64,000 nucleotides of DNA from Pseudomonas oleovorans subsp. oleovorans (GCF_002197815.1 NZ_NIUB01000003.1:124001-188000), one strand, 5' to 3'. Positions 25,415 through 38,077 are shown, counted from the first letter of the stretch. Numbers and translations: made by a program. The notes: generated by a model not told the origin, from the letters alone.

Positions 25415-26464
25415 TCAAGCCAGCGCCGCCTTCAGCTCGGCTTCGATAGCCGCGCGGTCGAGCTGCTGGCCGATCACCACCAGGCGGCTCAGGCGCGGCT
25501 CGTCGGCCTGCCAGGCGCGGTCGAAGTGGCGGTCGAAACGCTGGCCAACGCCCTGCACCAGCAGACGCATGGGTTTGCCAGGGATGGCAGCGAAGCCTTT
25601 CACACGCAGGATGCCGTACTTGGCCACAGCGTCCTTCAACGCAGCCAGCAGGCGCGCCTCCTCTGTTTCCGGTAGTTCCACGTGGAACGAGTCGAATTCC
25701 TCATGATCGTGGTCTTCGTCTTCATCGTCATGGTGGGTGCGACGGCTGTCGATATGCAGCTCGGTTTCGCTGTTCAGGCCGAGTAGCACGTCCAGCGGCA
25801 GTTCGCCGCCGTGCGCCTCGATCACCTTGACTGCCGGCGGCAGCTCTTCGGCCACCTCGGCGCGCACGGCGGCCAGTGCCTCGGCGTCGAGCAGATCGGC
25901 CTTGTTGAGGATCACCAGGTCGGCGCTGGCCAACTGGTCGGCGAACAGCTCGTGCAGCGGCGATTCGTGGTCGAGGTTGGGGTCGAGCTTGCGCTGCTCG
26001 TCCACCTGATCGGGGAAGGCGGCGAAGGTGCCGGCGAGCACCGCCGGGCTGTCGACCACAGTGATCACCGCGTCGACCGTGCAGGCGTTGCGGATTTCCG
26101 GCCAGTTGAAGGCCTGCACCAAAGGCTTGGGCAGCGCCAGGCCACTGGTCTCGATGAGGATATGGTCAAGGTCACCGCGGCGCGCCACCAGCTCGCGCAT
26201 CACCGGGAAGAACTCTTCCTGCACGGTGCAGCACAGGCAGCCGTTGGCCAGCTCGAAAACACGGCCGTTGGCTTCTTCCTCGCTGCAGCCGATGGAGCAT
26301 TGCTTGAGGATTTCGCCATCGATGCCAAGCTCGCCGAACTCGTTGACGATCACCGCGATACGACGACCGCCAGCGTTGGACAGCAGATGGCGCAACAGCG
26401 TGGTTTTGCCGGCACCGAGAAAACCGGTGACGATGGTGACAGGCAGTTTGGCGAGGGTTTTCAT
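25415..26464 (-). CDS. cobW: CobW, G3E-family GTPase metallochaperone
   Basis: 349 aa from the ATG at 26464 (MKTLAKLPVTIVTGFLGAGKTTLLRHLLSNAGG). Features in order: P-loop GFLGAGKTT at residues 14-22, the metal-binding GCLCC motif in ELANGCLCCTV, ILIETSGLALP, the guanine-specificity motif VILNKADLLD, a histidine/acid-rich loop HHDDEDEDHDHEEFDS, and the CobW C-terminal domain (KGFAAIPGKPMRLLVQGVG). It is thought to deliver Co(II) to CobN using GTP. It is the first gene after a cobalamin riboswitch and heads the cobW-cobN-chlI-VWA-cobF operon. A perfect parS-type palindrome lies in its coding sequence. Confidence 0.95.
   Translation of the reverse strand: MKTLAKLPVTIVTGFLGAGKTTLLRHLLSNAGGRRIAVIVNEFGELGIDGEILKQCSIGCSEEEANGRVFELANGCLCCTVQEEFFPVMRELVARRGDLDHILIETSGLALPKPLVQAFNWPEIRNACTVDAVITVVDSPAVLAGTFAAFPDQVDEQRKLDPNLDHESPLHELFADQLASADLVILNKADLLDAEALAAVRAEVAEELPPAVKVIEAHGGELPLDVLLGLNSETELHIDSRRTHHDDEDEDHDHEEFDSFHVELPETEEARLLAALKDAVAKYGILRVKGFAAIPGKPMRLLVQGVGQRFDRHFDRAWQADEPRLSRLVVIGQQLDRAAIEAELKAALA
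25675..25688. promoter_or_regulatory. parS-type centromere site inside cobW
   Basis: GTTCCACGTGGAAC is a perfect 14-bp palindrome identical to the core of Pseudomonas parS as I remember it. It lies 15 kb from parAB and encodes FHVEL in CobW. ParB (40899-41768) would be the ligand. Confidence 0.75.
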
Positions 26465-26571
26465 GGAGGGCCCCGTGGCGTCGGTAAGTTCGGCGGACGG
26501 GTACGCGCAGGCGAGCACGCAAGGGCGTGCTGGCCGCGTCGGATCACCCCGTCCGAGCAAGTGGCTATCAG

Positions 26572-26741
26572 TCGAGGCAGGTCTCCTGGCTCACGGCTTG
26601 CGCTACGCGCATCCCTTCACCTTCCCGCCGGTTGGCAGTGGTCTAACGAAGGGCATAACCGTTTACAGTTGCGGGGGCAGCCAGGGCATCGACCCTGTTC
26701 CCTCTTAGCTCCCCGGCGCCATGCCGGGAAGAACCTCGAAA
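26572..26741 (-). promoter_or_regulatory. Cobalamin riboswitch upstream of cobW
   Basis: Minus-strand blocks in order: TCGAGG stem, GAGCTAAGAGGGAACAGGG, CTGGCTGCCCCCGCAACTG TAA, ACCACTGCC (B12-box position), GCGGGAAGGTGAAGG, GAGCCAGGAGACCTGCCTCGA. The 170-nt length is normal and there is no insertion, which makes it a useful control for the interrupted aptamer at 7073. It should repress cobW-cobN-chlI-VWA-cobF when B12 is high. Confidence 0.93.
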
Positions 26742-26839
26742 GCGAGAAGGCTACGCAGGCCGCAGCGGCCGGTCAATCGCGGTTGACCGTTGGCAGGTGC
26801 CATGATGAGCTACGCCACCGCACAGCCCGAACATCACTC

Positions 26840-27277
26840 ATGTTGCCGACCCCCTCAGATCGCCTATCCGCCTCAACGACACTGGTCGTCGCCGGGTTGG
26901 GGTGCCGCCGTGGCTGCAGCCAGGACGAGCTGCTCGACCTGCTTATCCACAGCCTGGCTTTGCATGAGTTGACGGTGAACAACCTCGCCGCCCTGGCCAG
27001 CATCGCTCACAAGCGCGACGAAGCCGGCCTGCACGGCCTGGCCGAGCACCTAGCTCTGGAGCTGGTGTTCTTCGCACCCGAGCAACTGAGCACCTATCAA
27101 GCCATGACCGCCGGCAGTGCATTGACTCAAGCAGCCACAGGCAGTCCCGCCGTAGCGGAGCCTTGTGCCTTGGCATTGGCAGCGCGCCTGGGCACATCGC
27201 CCTGCCTGCTCGGAGAGAAAACCCGCAGCGCCAGCGCCACCTGTGCACTGGCCACCTTCGATAGAGAACCTGCATGA
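26840..27277 (+). CDS. cobE: CobE/CbiG C-terminal domain protein
   Basis: 145 aa from the ATG at 26840 (MLPTPSDRLSASTTLVVAGLGCRRGCSQDELLDLL). The opening LVVAGLGCRRGCS and the pattern ALASIAHKRDEAGLHGLAEHLALELVFF are characteristic of CobE, which corresponds to the C-terminal domain of CbiG. Its exact reaction is unsettled; it is tied to ring-contraction chemistry in cobalamin synthesis. Its stop overlaps the cobM start (ATGA). It is divergent from the cobW riboswitch region. A DnaA box lies in its coding region at 26943-26951. Confidence 0.85.
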   Translation: MLPTPSDRLSASTTLVVAGLGCRRGCSQDELLDLLIHSLALHELTVNNLAALASIAHKRDEAGLHGLAEHLALELVFFAPEQLSTYQAMTAGSALTQAATGSPAVAEPCALALAARLGTSPCLLGEKTRSASATCALATFDREPA

Positions 27278-28029
27278 CTGTCTACTTTATCGGTGCCGGC
27301 CCCGGCGATCCTGAACTGATCACCGTCAAGGGTCAGCGACTTATCCACAGCTGCCCGGTGATTCTCTATGCCGGCTCGCTGGTGCCCGAAGCCGTGCTGC
27401 AGGGTCACAGCGCCGAGCAGGTAGTCAACACCGCCGAGCTGCACCTGGGCGAGATCATCACGCTGCTACGCCAGGCCCATGAACGCGGCCTGGACGTGGC
27501 CCGCGTGCACTCGGGCGACCCGTCGCTATACGGCGCCATTGGCGAACAGATTCGCGAACTGCGCACGCTCGGCATTCCCTTCGAGATCATTCCCGGCGTT
27601 ACCGCCACCGCTGCCTGTGCGGCGTTGCTGGAATCCGAGCTGACCCTACCCGGCATTGCTCAGACGGTGATCCTCACCCGCTACGGCACCACCTCGCCGA
27701 TGCCCGAGGGCGAGCAACTGCACGACCTGGCGCGACACCGCGCAACCCTGGCCATCCACCTCGGTGTGCGCCATCTACCGGCCATCGTCGAAGAACTGCT
27801 GCCGCACTATGGCGCCGACTGCCCCATCGCGGTTATCCACAGAGCGAGCTGGCCGGATCAGGACTGGGTGCTGGGCACACTGAGCGATATCGAAGAAAGG
27901 GTCGCCGCCAAAGACTTCCGCCGCACGGCGCTGATCCTGGTCGGCCGCGTGCTCGATCCAGGCGCCTTTGCGGAATCTGCGCTGTATGACGCAGCGCATC
28001 GGCACCTCTACCGCCCCGGCAGTGCCTGA
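27274..28029 (+). CDS. cobM: Precorrin-4 C11-methyltransferase
   Basis: 251 aa, MTVYFIGAGPGDPELITVKGQRLIHSCPVILYAGSLVP, the standard CobM/CbiF start. VARVHSGDPSLYGAIGEQIREL, FEIIPGVTATAACAALLESELTLPG and TVILTRYG are the SAM and substrate motifs. It methylates C11 of precorrin-4 to give precorrin-5. It is coupled to cobE. Two perfect DnaA boxes lie in the gene (27341-27349, 27833-27841). Confidence 0.96.
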   Translation: MTVYFIGAGPGDPELITVKGQRLIHSCPVILYAGSLVPEAVLQGHSAEQVVNTAELHLGEIITLLRQAHERGLDVARVHSGDPSLYGAIGEQIRELRTLGIPFEIIPGVTATAACAALLESELTLPGIAQTVILTRYGTTSPMPEGEQLHDLARHRATLAIHLGVRHLPAIVEELLPHYGADCPIAVIHRASWPDQDWVLGTLSDIEERVAAKDFRRTALILVGRVLDPGAFAESALYDAAHRHLYRPGSA

Positions 28030-28055
28030 ACCCTGGCGATAAACCGTACAAAGCG

Positions 28056-28084
28056 CTGAAAGCCTTTCTTCGTGCGGCTTTCAG
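28056..28084. terminator. Hairpin after cobM
   Basis: CTGAAAGCC (28056-28064) and GGCTTTCAG (28076-28084) pair perfectly 27 bp after the cobM stop. There is no T-run, so termination is only likely. From here to 28251 no gene is seen; there are near-matches to DnaA boxes (ATATCCACA, TGTGGATAG). Confidence 0.5.
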
Positions 28085-28251
28085 AGCCTTATCAACAGCA
28101 TAGGAAGCGACTTATCCAATCACCCTGTGGATAGTGGGCGAGCTGGCGAGCACTTTCTGTACAACTGGCTGTAGAGCCCTATTTTCAAGGGTTTCAGCCA
28201 ACTGTCACTAGGATATCCACAGCTTGATCCACGCCAACTGTGAGCAACTGC

Positions 28252-28814
28252 TCAGAGCTGTACTTCCACCCGTTTGATACCCAAGCCACGCAGCTCAACC
28301 ATCAACGCATCCAGACTGGTAAAGGTCTGCACCTGCTCGGCAGCGTCCACCAGAAAGAAGCTGCGCCCCGCATCCTTGTTGAAGAACACGATCCATTCGC
28401 TGGTATTGGCCGGGTTGACCATGACCTGGGTGTGGAACACCACGCCATCAGCCAACCGCTGTGGGATGCAAATAAAGTTTCATCCTAACGGGAACGATTT
28501 GCTGGGCTGGCTGGGAAGCTCACTGCCCGACCTGTACCTAAAGTCTCATCCTAATGCCTCGCAGCGGCCTTCAAATGGTCGGAAAACCCCGGAGCCATGC
28601 GAATAAAGTGTCATCCTTACCTGAAATCGTAAGTCGTTGATTTCTATTGTGACCTTGCTAATTTCCTCCCTGATTGCGGCCTTGCAGGCCGCAATCATTG
28701 GGGGTTCCAGGGGCGGACAAGGCCAGAACCCGATTGCTCGGGATGACACTTTATTTCTAAGGATGAAACTTTATTTGCATCCCACAACCGCTTGATCACG
28801 TCCTCACGCTTCAT
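28252..28814 (-). pseudogene. Small conserved-looking ORF overlapping glmS, split by a mini Tn7-like element
   Basis: Removing 28460-28786 and one copy of the 5-bp duplication restores a 75-aa frame that begins [20 protein letters not shown] at the ATG at 28814-28812, overlapping the glmS TGA, and ends GLGIKRVEVQL at 28252. I do not recognise the family. The overlap suggests it was translationally coupled to glmS. The remaining internal ATG (MADGVVFHT, 28455) could still yield 67 aa, although it has lost the link to glmS. Confidence 0.75.
28460..28786. mobile_element. Miniature Tn7-like element at attTn7
   Basis: 327 bp bounded by perfect inverted ends TGTGGGATGCAAATAAAG... / ...CTTTATTTGCATCCCACA and by a 5-bp target duplication ACCGC (28455-28459 and 28787-28791). 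Subterminal copies of AATAAAGTxTCATCC lie at three spaced places on the left (near 28470, 28538, 28600) and as two adjacent copies on the right (near 28738 and 28760), like TnsB sites in Tn7 ends. The duplication is centred 22 bp past the glmS stop, the Tn7 target position. There is no transposase; the interior has one hairpin (GATTGCGGCC-ttgca-GGCCGCAATC). Confidence 0.88.
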
Positions 28815-30661
28815 TCGACTGTCACGCTCTTGGCCAGATTACGCGGCTGGTCGACGTCGGTGCCCTTGAGTACGGCGACGTAGTACGACAATAGCTGCAG
28901 CGGCACGGTGTAGAGGATCGGCGCGAGCAGGTCGTGGATATGCGGCATGGCCACCACATGAGTGCCCTCGCCGTTGCTCATGCCGGCCTGCTGATCAGCG
29001 AAGACGATCAGTTCGCCACCCCGTGCACGCACTTCCTGCAGATTGGATTTGAGCTTTTCCAGCAGCTCGTTGTTCGGCGCGACTGTGACCACCGGCATGT
29101 CGGCATCCACCAGGGCCAGAGGACCGTGCTTGAGCTCGCCGGCCGGGTAGGCCTCGGCGTGGATGTAGGAGATTTCCTTGAGCTTGAGCGCGCCCTCCAT
29201 GGCCACCGGATACTGCGCGCCACGGCCGAGGAACAGGCTATGGTGCTTCTCGGCGAACAGTTCGGAGATTTTCTCCACGGTCTTGTCCATGGCCAGGGCT
29301 TCGCCCAGACGGGTCGGCAGGCGACGCAGTTCGTCGACCAGTTGCGCTTCCAGCGCCTTGTCCAGGGTGCCGTGCACCTGGCCGAGGGACAGGGTCAGCA
29401 GCATCAGGCCGACCAGCTGGGTAGTGAAGGCCTTGGTCGAGGCCACACCGATTTCCGGGCCGGCCTGGGTCAGCAGGCACAGGTCGGATTCGCGTACCAG
29501 CGAGCTGGTGCCGACGTTACAGATCACCAGGCTGGCCAGGTAGCCGCCCTGCCCCGGCGCCTTCTCCTTGGCATTACGCAGCGCGGCCAGGGTGTCGGCG
29601 GTTTCGCCGGACTGCGAGACGCTGACGAACAGGGTGTCCGGCTGCACCACCACCTTGCGGTAACGGAATTCGCTGGCCACCTCGACCTGGCAGGGAATGC
29701 CAGCCAGCTCTTCCAACCAGTAACGGGCGACCATACCAGCGTGGTAGCTGGTACCGCAGGCAACGATCTGCACGTTCTTCACCTTGGCGAACAGCTCGGC
29801 CGCCTGCGCGCCGAAGGCCTGCACCAGTACATGATCGCTGCCCAGACGGCTTTCCAGGGTGCGTTGCACCACCTTCGGTTGCTCGTGGATTTCCTTGAGC
29901 ATGAAGTGGCGGTACTCGCCCTTGTCGGCGGCTTCGGCACCTTCGTGGTACTGCACGGCTTCACGCAGCACCGGCTGACCGGCGGCGTCCCAGATCTGCA
30001 CACTGTCACGGCGGATTTCGGCGATATCGCCTTCTTCCAGATACATGAAACGGTCAGTGACCTGGCGCAGGGCCAACTGGTCGGAGGCGAGGAAGTTTTC
30101 CCCCAGACCGAGACCGATCACCAGCGGGCTGCCACTGCGCGCAGCGAGCAGACGATCCGGCTGTTTGGCACTGATCACGGCCAGGCCGTATGCGCCGTGC
30201 AGTTCCGGGATTGCAGCCTTGAGCGCGGCCGCAAGGTCGCCGAACTGCTGCAGCTTGTGCTCGAGCAGGTGGACGATGGTTTCGGTGTCGGTATCGGAGC
30301 TGAAGACATAGCCCAGGCCCTTGAGGCGCTCACGCAACTCTTCGTGGTTCTCGATGATGCCGTTATGTACTACCGCCAGCTCATGACCAGAAAAATGCGG
30401 GTGGGCGTTACGCTCGCTCGGCGCACCGTGGGTGGCCCAGCGAGTGTGGGCGATGCCCAGACGCCCGGCCAGCGGCTCGGCGTCCAGCGCGGCCTGCAGT
30501 TCGCTGACCTTGCCGACCCGGCGACGGCGATCCAGTGCACCCTGCTCGGTCAGCAGCGCTACACCGGCGCTGTCGTAACCGCGGTATTCCAGGCGCTTGA
30601 GGCCTTCGACCAGGACAGGGGTGATATTGCGCTCGGCGATGGCGCCTACGATTCCACACAT
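28811..30661 (-). CDS. glmS: Glutamine-fructose-6-phosphate aminotransferase (isomerizing)
   Basis: 616 aa, [35 protein letters not shown]: Cys2 is the glutaminase nucleophile. The N-terminal Ntn amidotransferase domain ([27 protein letters not shown]) is followed by two SIS isomerase domains ([56 protein letters not shown]) and the conserved C-terminus LAKSVTVE. It makes glucosamine-6-phosphate for cell-wall synthesis. The gene's 3' end carries the Tn7 attachment target, which is occupied here. It follows glmR with a 10-bp gap. Confidence 0.98.
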   Translation of the reverse strand: MCGIVGAIAERNITPVLVEGLKRLEYRGYDSAGVALLTEQGALDRRRRVGKVSELQAALDAEPLAGRLGIAHTRWATHGAPSERNAHPHFSGHELAVVHNGIIENHEELRERLKGLGYVFSSDTDTETIVHLLEHKLQQFGDLAAALKAAIPELHGAYGLAVISAKQPDRLLAARSGSPLVIGLGLGENFLASDQLALRQVTDRFMYLEEGDIAEIRRDSVQIWDAAGQPVLREAVQYHEGAEAADKGEYRHFMLKEIHEQPKVVQRTLESRLGSDHVLVQAFGAQAAELFAKVKNVQIVACGTSYHAGMVARYWLEELAGIPCQVEVASEFRYRKVVVQPDTLFVSVSQSGETADTLAALRNAKEKAPGQGGYLASLVICNVGTSSLVRESDLCLLTQAGPEIGVASTKAFTTQLVGLMLLTLSLGQVHGTLDKALEAQLVDELRRLPTRLGEALAMDKTVEKISELFAEKHHSLFLGRGAQYPVAMEGALKLKEISYIHAEAYPAGELKHGPLALVDADMPVVTVAPNNELLEKLKSNLQEVRARGGELIVFADQQAGMSNGEGTHVVAMPHIHDLLAPILYTVPLQLLSYYVAVLKGTDVDQPRNLAKSVTVE

Positions 30662-30671
30662 GGGGCTCTCC

Positions 30672-31442
30672 TTAGTTTTCCAGCGGCGCGAGGATCAGCT
30701 GGATGCCACGCGCGCGTATCTGTTCGGCGGCCTGGGTATCCAGGCGCTCGTCGGTAATCAGGGTGTGGAGGCTGCTCCAGGGCAGTTCCAGATTGGGAAT
30801 GCGCCGGCCGATCTTGTCGCTCTCGACCATGACGATGACTTCGCGAGCCACCTCGGCCATCACCCGCGACAGACCGAGCAGCTCGTTGAAGGTGGTGGTA
30901 CCACGCTCCAGGTCGATGCCGTCGGCGCCAATGAACAGTTGGTCGAAGTCGTAAGAACGCAGCACCTGTTCGGCCACCTGGCCCTGGAAGGATTCCGAGT
31001 GCGGATCCCAGGTACCGCCGGTCATCAGCAGCACCGGCTCGTGTTCGAGTTCGCGCAGGGCGTTGGCCACATTGAGCGAGTTGGTCATCACCACCAGCCC
31101 GGGCTTGTAGCCAAGCTGCGGGATCATCGCCGCCGTGGTGGTGCCGCTGTCGATGATGATGCGTGCGTGTTCGCGGATGCGCGCCACGCCGGCACGGGCA
31201 ATCGCCTGCTTGTAGGGAGAAATGGGCTGCGTCGGCTCGCTGATCAGCTCCTGCGGCACCGGCACCGCGCCGCCGTAGCGACGCAGCAGCAGGCCGTTCT
31301 TTTCAAGAGCGGCGAGATCCTTGCGAATGGTCACTTCGCTGGTGGCGAAGTGCTGGGCCAGGGCGTCCACGCTCACTTCGCCCTGCTCGGCGAGCAAGGC
31401 GAGGATGGTGTGACGACGTTGCGGCGTGTTGCGCTTCGACAT
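30672..31442 (-). CDS. glmR: DeoR/GlpR-family regulator upstream of glmS
   Basis: 256 aa, [60 protein letters not shown]: a DeoR-type winged helix at the N-terminus, then the sugar-phosphate sensor domain ([42 protein letters not shown]). In pseudomonads this gene lies directly before glmS and is named glmR; by position it should regulate glucosamine-6-phosphate synthesis. Confidence 0.88.
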   Translation of the reverse strand: MSKRNTPQRRHTILALLAEQGEVSVDALAQHFATSEVTIRKDLAALEKNGLLLRRYGGAVPVPQELISEPTQPISPYKQAIARAGVARIREHARIIIDSGTTTAAMIPQLGYKPGLVVMTNSLNVANALRELEHEPVLLMTGGTWDPHSESFQGQVAEQVLRSYDFDQLFIGADGIDLERGTTTFNELLGLSRVMAEVAREVIVMVESDKIGRRIPNLELPWSSLHTLITDERLDTQAAEQIRARGIQLILAPLEN

Positions 31443-31515
31443 GCTTAAGTTTCGATTCGAAAGATAATGGCGCGAATCAAAACATATGATCGAAAAGCCC
31501 GCAAGCGTCCGTCGA

Positions 31516-32127
31516 TCAGTTCAATGTCAGTTTGACCCCGAAGCCGACCAGGCACAGCCCCGCCAGCTTCTCGAGACCACGGGCGATACGCGGGTTGGAG
31601 CGCATGCGCTCGGCGAGAAAGTGCGTCAGCAGTACGACGAGCAAGCCGTAGAGAAAGGTCAGCGCCATGATGGTCACGGCCATGAAACCGAACGTAATCA
31701 AGCCCTGATGCCGCTGCGGATCGATGAACAGCGGGAAGAAGGCAATATAGAAAATGATGGCCTTGGGGTTGAAGACCGTGATCACCAGGGTTTGCCAGAG
31801 GTACTGGCGCGGCTTGATCTCCAGTGTCGGCGCCGCCCCCGGCTTGGCCAGGATCATGCGCAGGCCGAGGTAGACCAGATAGCCGGCGCCAAGCCATTGC
31901 ACCAGATGGAAGGCTGCCGGATAGGCCTTGAGTAGCGCGGCGACACCGGCTACCGCCAACCACAGCAACACTTGATCACCAAAGATGATGCCGAAAGTCG
32001 AGGCCAGACCACCGCGAATGCCGCCCTTGCCCGTGGAGAGAATCAAGGCCAGGTTACCCGGCCCGGGAATGGCCAGAAGAATGATGAAGGCCACCACGAA
32101 GGCAGCGTAATCCGTCACACCGAGCAT
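31516..32127 (-). CDS. LysE-family transporter
   Basis: 203 aa, MLGVTDYAAFVVAFIILLAIPGPGNLALILSTGKGGIRGGLAS with the family PGPGN motif, VFNPKAIIFYIAFFPLFIDP in the middle and about six hydrophobic segments. It probably exports an amino acid or related compound. It lies between glmU and glmR on the same strand, a position often held by such a gene in Pseudomonas. A DnaA box (32148-32156) sits just upstream. Confidence 0.92.
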   Translation of the reverse strand: MLGVTDYAAFVVAFIILLAIPGPGNLALILSTGKGGIRGGLASTFGIIFGDQVLLWLAVAGVAALLKAYPAAFHLVQWLGAGYLVYLGLRMILAKPGAAPTLEIKPRQYLWQTLVITVFNPKAIIFYIAFFPLFIDPQRHQGLITFGFMAVTIMALTFLYGLLVVLLTHFLAERMRSNPRIARGLEKLAGLCLVGFGVKLTLN

Positions 32128-32183
32128 ACAGGACTGTCTCCGGCAGGTTATCCACAGGCCCGGTCACCCAGACCCGATCGGGT

Positions 32184-33542
32184 TCACTTCTTGGTGGGGC
32201 GCTTCCAGCCTTCTATATTGCGCTGCTTGGCCCGACCCACTGCCAGCATATCGGCCGGCACATCGCTGGTCACTACCGAACCGGCACCCGTGGTCGCACG
32301 GTCGCCCAGCGTGACAGGCGCCACAAGGGCACTGTTGGAGCCGATGAATACGTCCTCGCCCATAATGGTGCGGAACTTGTTGGCACCGTCGTAGTTACAG
32401 GTGATAGTGCCGGCGCCGATATTGCTGCGCGCACCGATCTCGGCATCGCCCAGATAGCTCAGGTGGCCGGCCTTGGCGCCCTGCCCCAGCACGGCGTTCT
32501 TCAGCTCGACGAAGTTACCCACATGAGCCTTGGCGCCCAGTTTGGTGCCGGGACGCAGGCGGGCGAACGGACCACAGTCGGCGCCCTCGCCCATCTCGGC
32601 ACCTTCCAGGTGGCTGTTGGCCTTGACGATGGCGCCCTTGCGCAGCACCGAGTCCTTGATCACGCAGTTGGGGCCGATCTGCACATCGTCCTCGATCACC
32701 ACCTTGCCTTCGAGGATGACGTTGATGTCGATGGTCACGTCGCGGCCAATGCTGACTTCGCCACGCACATCGAAACGATGCGGATCGCGCAGGGTGACGC
32801 CCTGAGCCATCAGGCGACGAGCCACACGCTGCTGGTAATGGCATTCGAGCTGCGCGAGCTGAATGCGGTCATTGGCACCCAGCACTTCCATCTCGTCGGC
32901 GGCACGCTCGGTGGCCACGGTCAGGCCATCGGCAACGGCCATGGCGATCACGTCGGTCAGGTAGTACTCGCCCTGGGCGTTGCTGTTGGACAGACGCCCC
33001 AGCCAGTCGGCCAGGCGCTTGCCCGGTACGGCGAGGATGCCGGTATTGCCTTCGCGGATCTGCCGCTGCGCGTCGCTGGCGTCCTTGTGCTCGACGATGG
33101 CCTGCACCACGCCGGCCTCATCACGGACGATACGGCCGTAACCGGTCGGGTCAGCCAGCTCGACGGTGAGCAGGCCCAACTGATCATCGCTGACCAGGGC
33201 CAGCAGGCGCTGCAGGGTGGCAGGCTCGATTAGCGGCACGTCGCCATAGAGAATCAGCACGCGCTCGGCGCTGAGCTGTGGCAGAGCCTGAGCCACGGCA
33301 TGGCCGGTACCCAGCTGCTCGGCCTGGATGACGAAATTCAGGTCATCGGCGGCCAGGCGCTCGCGCACGGTGTCGGCGCCATGCCCGATCACCACCTGGA
33401 TGCTCTGCGGCTGCAGGCTGCGTGCGGTGTCGATGACATGCCCGAGCATGGGTTTGTCGGCGACCGGGTGCAGTACCTTGGGCAGCGCCGAACGCATGCG
33501 CGTGCCCTGGCCAGCGGCAAGAATGACGATATCCAGACTCAT
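32184..33542 (-). CDS. glmU: Bifunctional UDP-GlcNAc pyrophosphorylase / glucosamine-1-phosphate acetyltransferase
   Basis: 452 aa from the ATG at 33542 ([33 protein letters not shown]). The N-terminal uridylyltransferase has the GxGxRM-type loop AAGQGTRM and [13 protein letters not shown]. The C-terminal left-handed beta-helix has hexapeptide repeats and the acetyltransferase region [29 protein letters not shown] and [15 protein letters not shown]. It makes UDP-GlcNAc for peptidoglycan and LPS, downstream of GlmS. Confidence 0.98.
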   Translation of the reverse strand: MSLDIVILAAGQGTRMRSALPKVLHPVADKPMLGHVIDTARSLQPQSIQVVIGHGADTVRERLAADDLNFVIQAEQLGTGHAVAQALPQLSAERVLILYGDVPLIEPATLQRLLALVSDDQLGLLTVELADPTGYGRIVRDEAGVVQAIVEHKDASDAQRQIREGNTGILAVPGKRLADWLGRLSNSNAQGEYYLTDVIAMAVADGLTVATERAADEMEVLGANDRIQLAQLECHYQQRVARRLMAQGVTLRDPHRFDVRGEVSIGRDVTIDINVILEGKVVIEDDVQIGPNCVIKDSVLRKGAIVKANSHLEGAEMGEGADCGPFARLRPGTKLGAKAHVGNFVELKNAVLGQGAKAGHLSYLGDAEIGARSNIGAGTITCNYDGANKFRTIMGEDVFIGSNSALVAPVTLGDRATTGAGSVVTSDVPADMLAVGRAKQRNIEGWKRPTKK

Positions 33543-33614
33543 AGAAAGCTCCTTGCTGGGCAAGAGTTGGCCGCGGCCAGAGGGCCGCGCGAAGAAAGCG
33601 CTATTTTGCCAGAA

Positions 33615-33648
33615 ACGTAAAGGGGCGACCTAAGTCGCCCCTTTACGT
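33615..33648. terminator. Strong bidirectional-type hairpin between atpC and glmU
   Basis: ACGTAAAGGGGCGAC and GTCGCCCCTTTACGT, 15-bp perfect arms around a 4-nt loop, immediately after the atpC stop on the minus strand. It probably ends the atp operon transcript. Confidence 0.85.
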
Positions 33649-33665
33649 GATACCGCGATACGCGA

Positions 33666-34100
33666 TCAGCGGATGCGGCCGCCGAACTTCTTGCGCATTT
33701 CTTCGATGGTGCGCAGCTGGGCAGCTGCCTCGGCCAGGCGTGCTGCCGCACTGCCGTAGTCGAACTCGGTGCCCTTTTCGCTCAGCGCCTTCTCGGCCGC
33801 CTTGCGCGCCTCGATGGCGGCGGCTTCATCCAGGTCGCCGGCGCGAACAGCGGTGTCGGCAAGTACCTTCACCATGCTCGGCTGAACCTCCAGGAAGCCA
33901 CCGGAGATGTAGAACACCTCCTCGGTGCCACCCTGCTTGATCACTCGCACCGGACCCGGCTTGAGATCGGTCAGCAGCGGGGTGTGGCCCGGCAGGATAC
34001 CCAGGTCACCGAGGTGACCGTGGGCGATGACCATTTCCACCAGCCCCGAGAACAGCTCTTCTTCCGCACTGACGATATCGCAGTGGACTGACATAGCCAT
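33666..34100 (-). CDS. atpC: ATP synthase F1 subunit epsilon
   Basis: 144 aa from the ATG at 34100 ([49 protein letters not shown]). The N-terminal beta-sandwich and C-terminal helical hairpin ([44 protein letters not shown]) are typical. It couples rotation to the stalk and restrains ATP hydrolysis. It is the last gene of the atp operon, followed by a strong hairpin. Confidence 0.97.
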   Translation of the reverse strand: MAMSVHCDIVSAEEELFSGLVEMVIAHGHLGDLGILPGHTPLLTDLKPGPVRVIKQGGTEEVFYISGGFLEVQPSMVKVLADTAVRAGDLDEAAAIEARKAAEKALSEKGTEFDYGSAAARLAEAAAQLRTIEEMRKKFGGRIR

Positions 34101-34179
34101 AACAATGCCTCGGTTGAGAGGCCGGATCGGGCTGCTGCCCGCTCCGGCGCGGACGCCCTCTGGAGGGCGCACCCATTAC

Positions 34180-35577
<1,398 letters not shown>

Positions 35578-35605
35578 TCAACTGTTCTAAACAGTTGAAC
35601 CGTTC

Positions 35606-36469
35606 TTAAACCGCGGCAGCGCCGCCGACGATTTCCGAAATTTCCTGGGTGATCGCTGCCTGACGCGCCTTGTTGTAAACCAGCTGCAGGTCTTTGATGA
35701 GATCACCGGCGTTATCGGTTGCGTTCTTCATCGCGATCATCCGCGCAGCCTGTTCGCACGCGCTGTTCTCGACCACGGACTGATAGACCTGCGACTCGAT
35801 GTAGCGTACCAACAGGGCATCCAGCAGTTGCTGGGCATCCGGCTCGTACACGTAGTCCCACATACCTTTCTGTACACCCTGCGCATCGCTGGCGGCCAGC
35901 GGCAGCAACTGCTGCACTTCCGGCTTCTGCGTCATGGTGTTGACGAACTTGTTCGACACCAGATACAGGCGGTCGATACGACCCTCGGCGTAGGCATCCA
36001 GCACGACCTTGACGCTACCGATCAGGTCGTTGATGGACGGTTCTTCACCCAGCTTGCTAATGGCGGCAACCACGTTGCCCCCGTTGCTGCGGAAGAAGCT
36101 CGCGCCCTTGCTGCCTACCACGCAGAAATCGGCCTCGACCTTCTGGTCGCGCCATTCCTTCAGGCTTTTCAACAACGCCTTGAACAGGTTGATGTTCAAG
36201 CCACCGCACAGACCACGATCCGAAGTCACCACGATATAACCGACGCGCTTTACATCACGCTCCACCATAAACGAGTGGCGGTATTCCGGGTTCGCGTTGG
36301 CCAGGTGACCAATCACCTGACGAATACGCTCGGCGTAGGGGCGACCGGCAGCCATGCGCTGTTGAGCCTTGCGCATTTTGCTGACCGCCACTTTTTCCAT
36401 GGCGCTGGTGATCTTTTGCGTGCTTTTGATGCTCGCAATCTTGCTGCGAATCTCTTTTGCGCCTGCCAT
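35606..36469 (-). CDS. atpG: ATP synthase F1 subunit gamma
   Basis: 287 aa, [36 protein letters not shown]. The N- and C-terminal long helices ([19 protein letters not shown]) form the rotor shaft, and [20 protein letters not shown] is the conserved core. Expected partner of the alpha/beta ring and epsilon. Confidence 0.98.
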   Translation of the reverse strand: MAGAKEIRSKIASIKSTQKITSAMEKVAVSKMRKAQQRMAAGRPYAERIRQVIGHLANANPEYRHSFMVERDVKRVGYIVVTSDRGLCGGLNINLFKALLKSLKEWRDQKVEADFCVVGSKGASFFRSNGGNVVAAISKLGEEPSINDLIGSVKVVLDAYAEGRIDRLYLVSNKFVNTMTQKPEVQQLLPLAASDAQGVQKGMWDYVYEPDAQQLLDALLVRYIESQVYQSVVENSACEQAARMIAMKNATDNAGDLIKDLQLVYNKARQAAITQEISEIVGGAAAV

Positions 36470-36492
36470 TTCACACCTTTTGGTTCAAGCAG

Positions 36493-36512
36493 GCGGGGGC
36501 CGAAGCCCCCGC
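36493..36512. terminator. Intercistronic hairpin atpA-atpG
   Basis: GCGGGGGC-cgaa-GCCCCCGC, a very stable stem in the 48-bp gap between atpA and atpG. There is no T-run; more likely an mRNA-stability or attenuation element than a full terminator. Confidence 0.5.
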
Positions 36513-36517
36513 TGCGG

Positions 36518-38062
<1,545 letters not shown>

Positions 38063-38077
38063 GCCAGTTCCCTCAAA

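Noticed and set aside
26790..26972. 60-aa ORF starting MMSYATAQPEHHSCC before cobE
   Set aside because: It overlaps cobE in another frame for most of its length and shows no family features.
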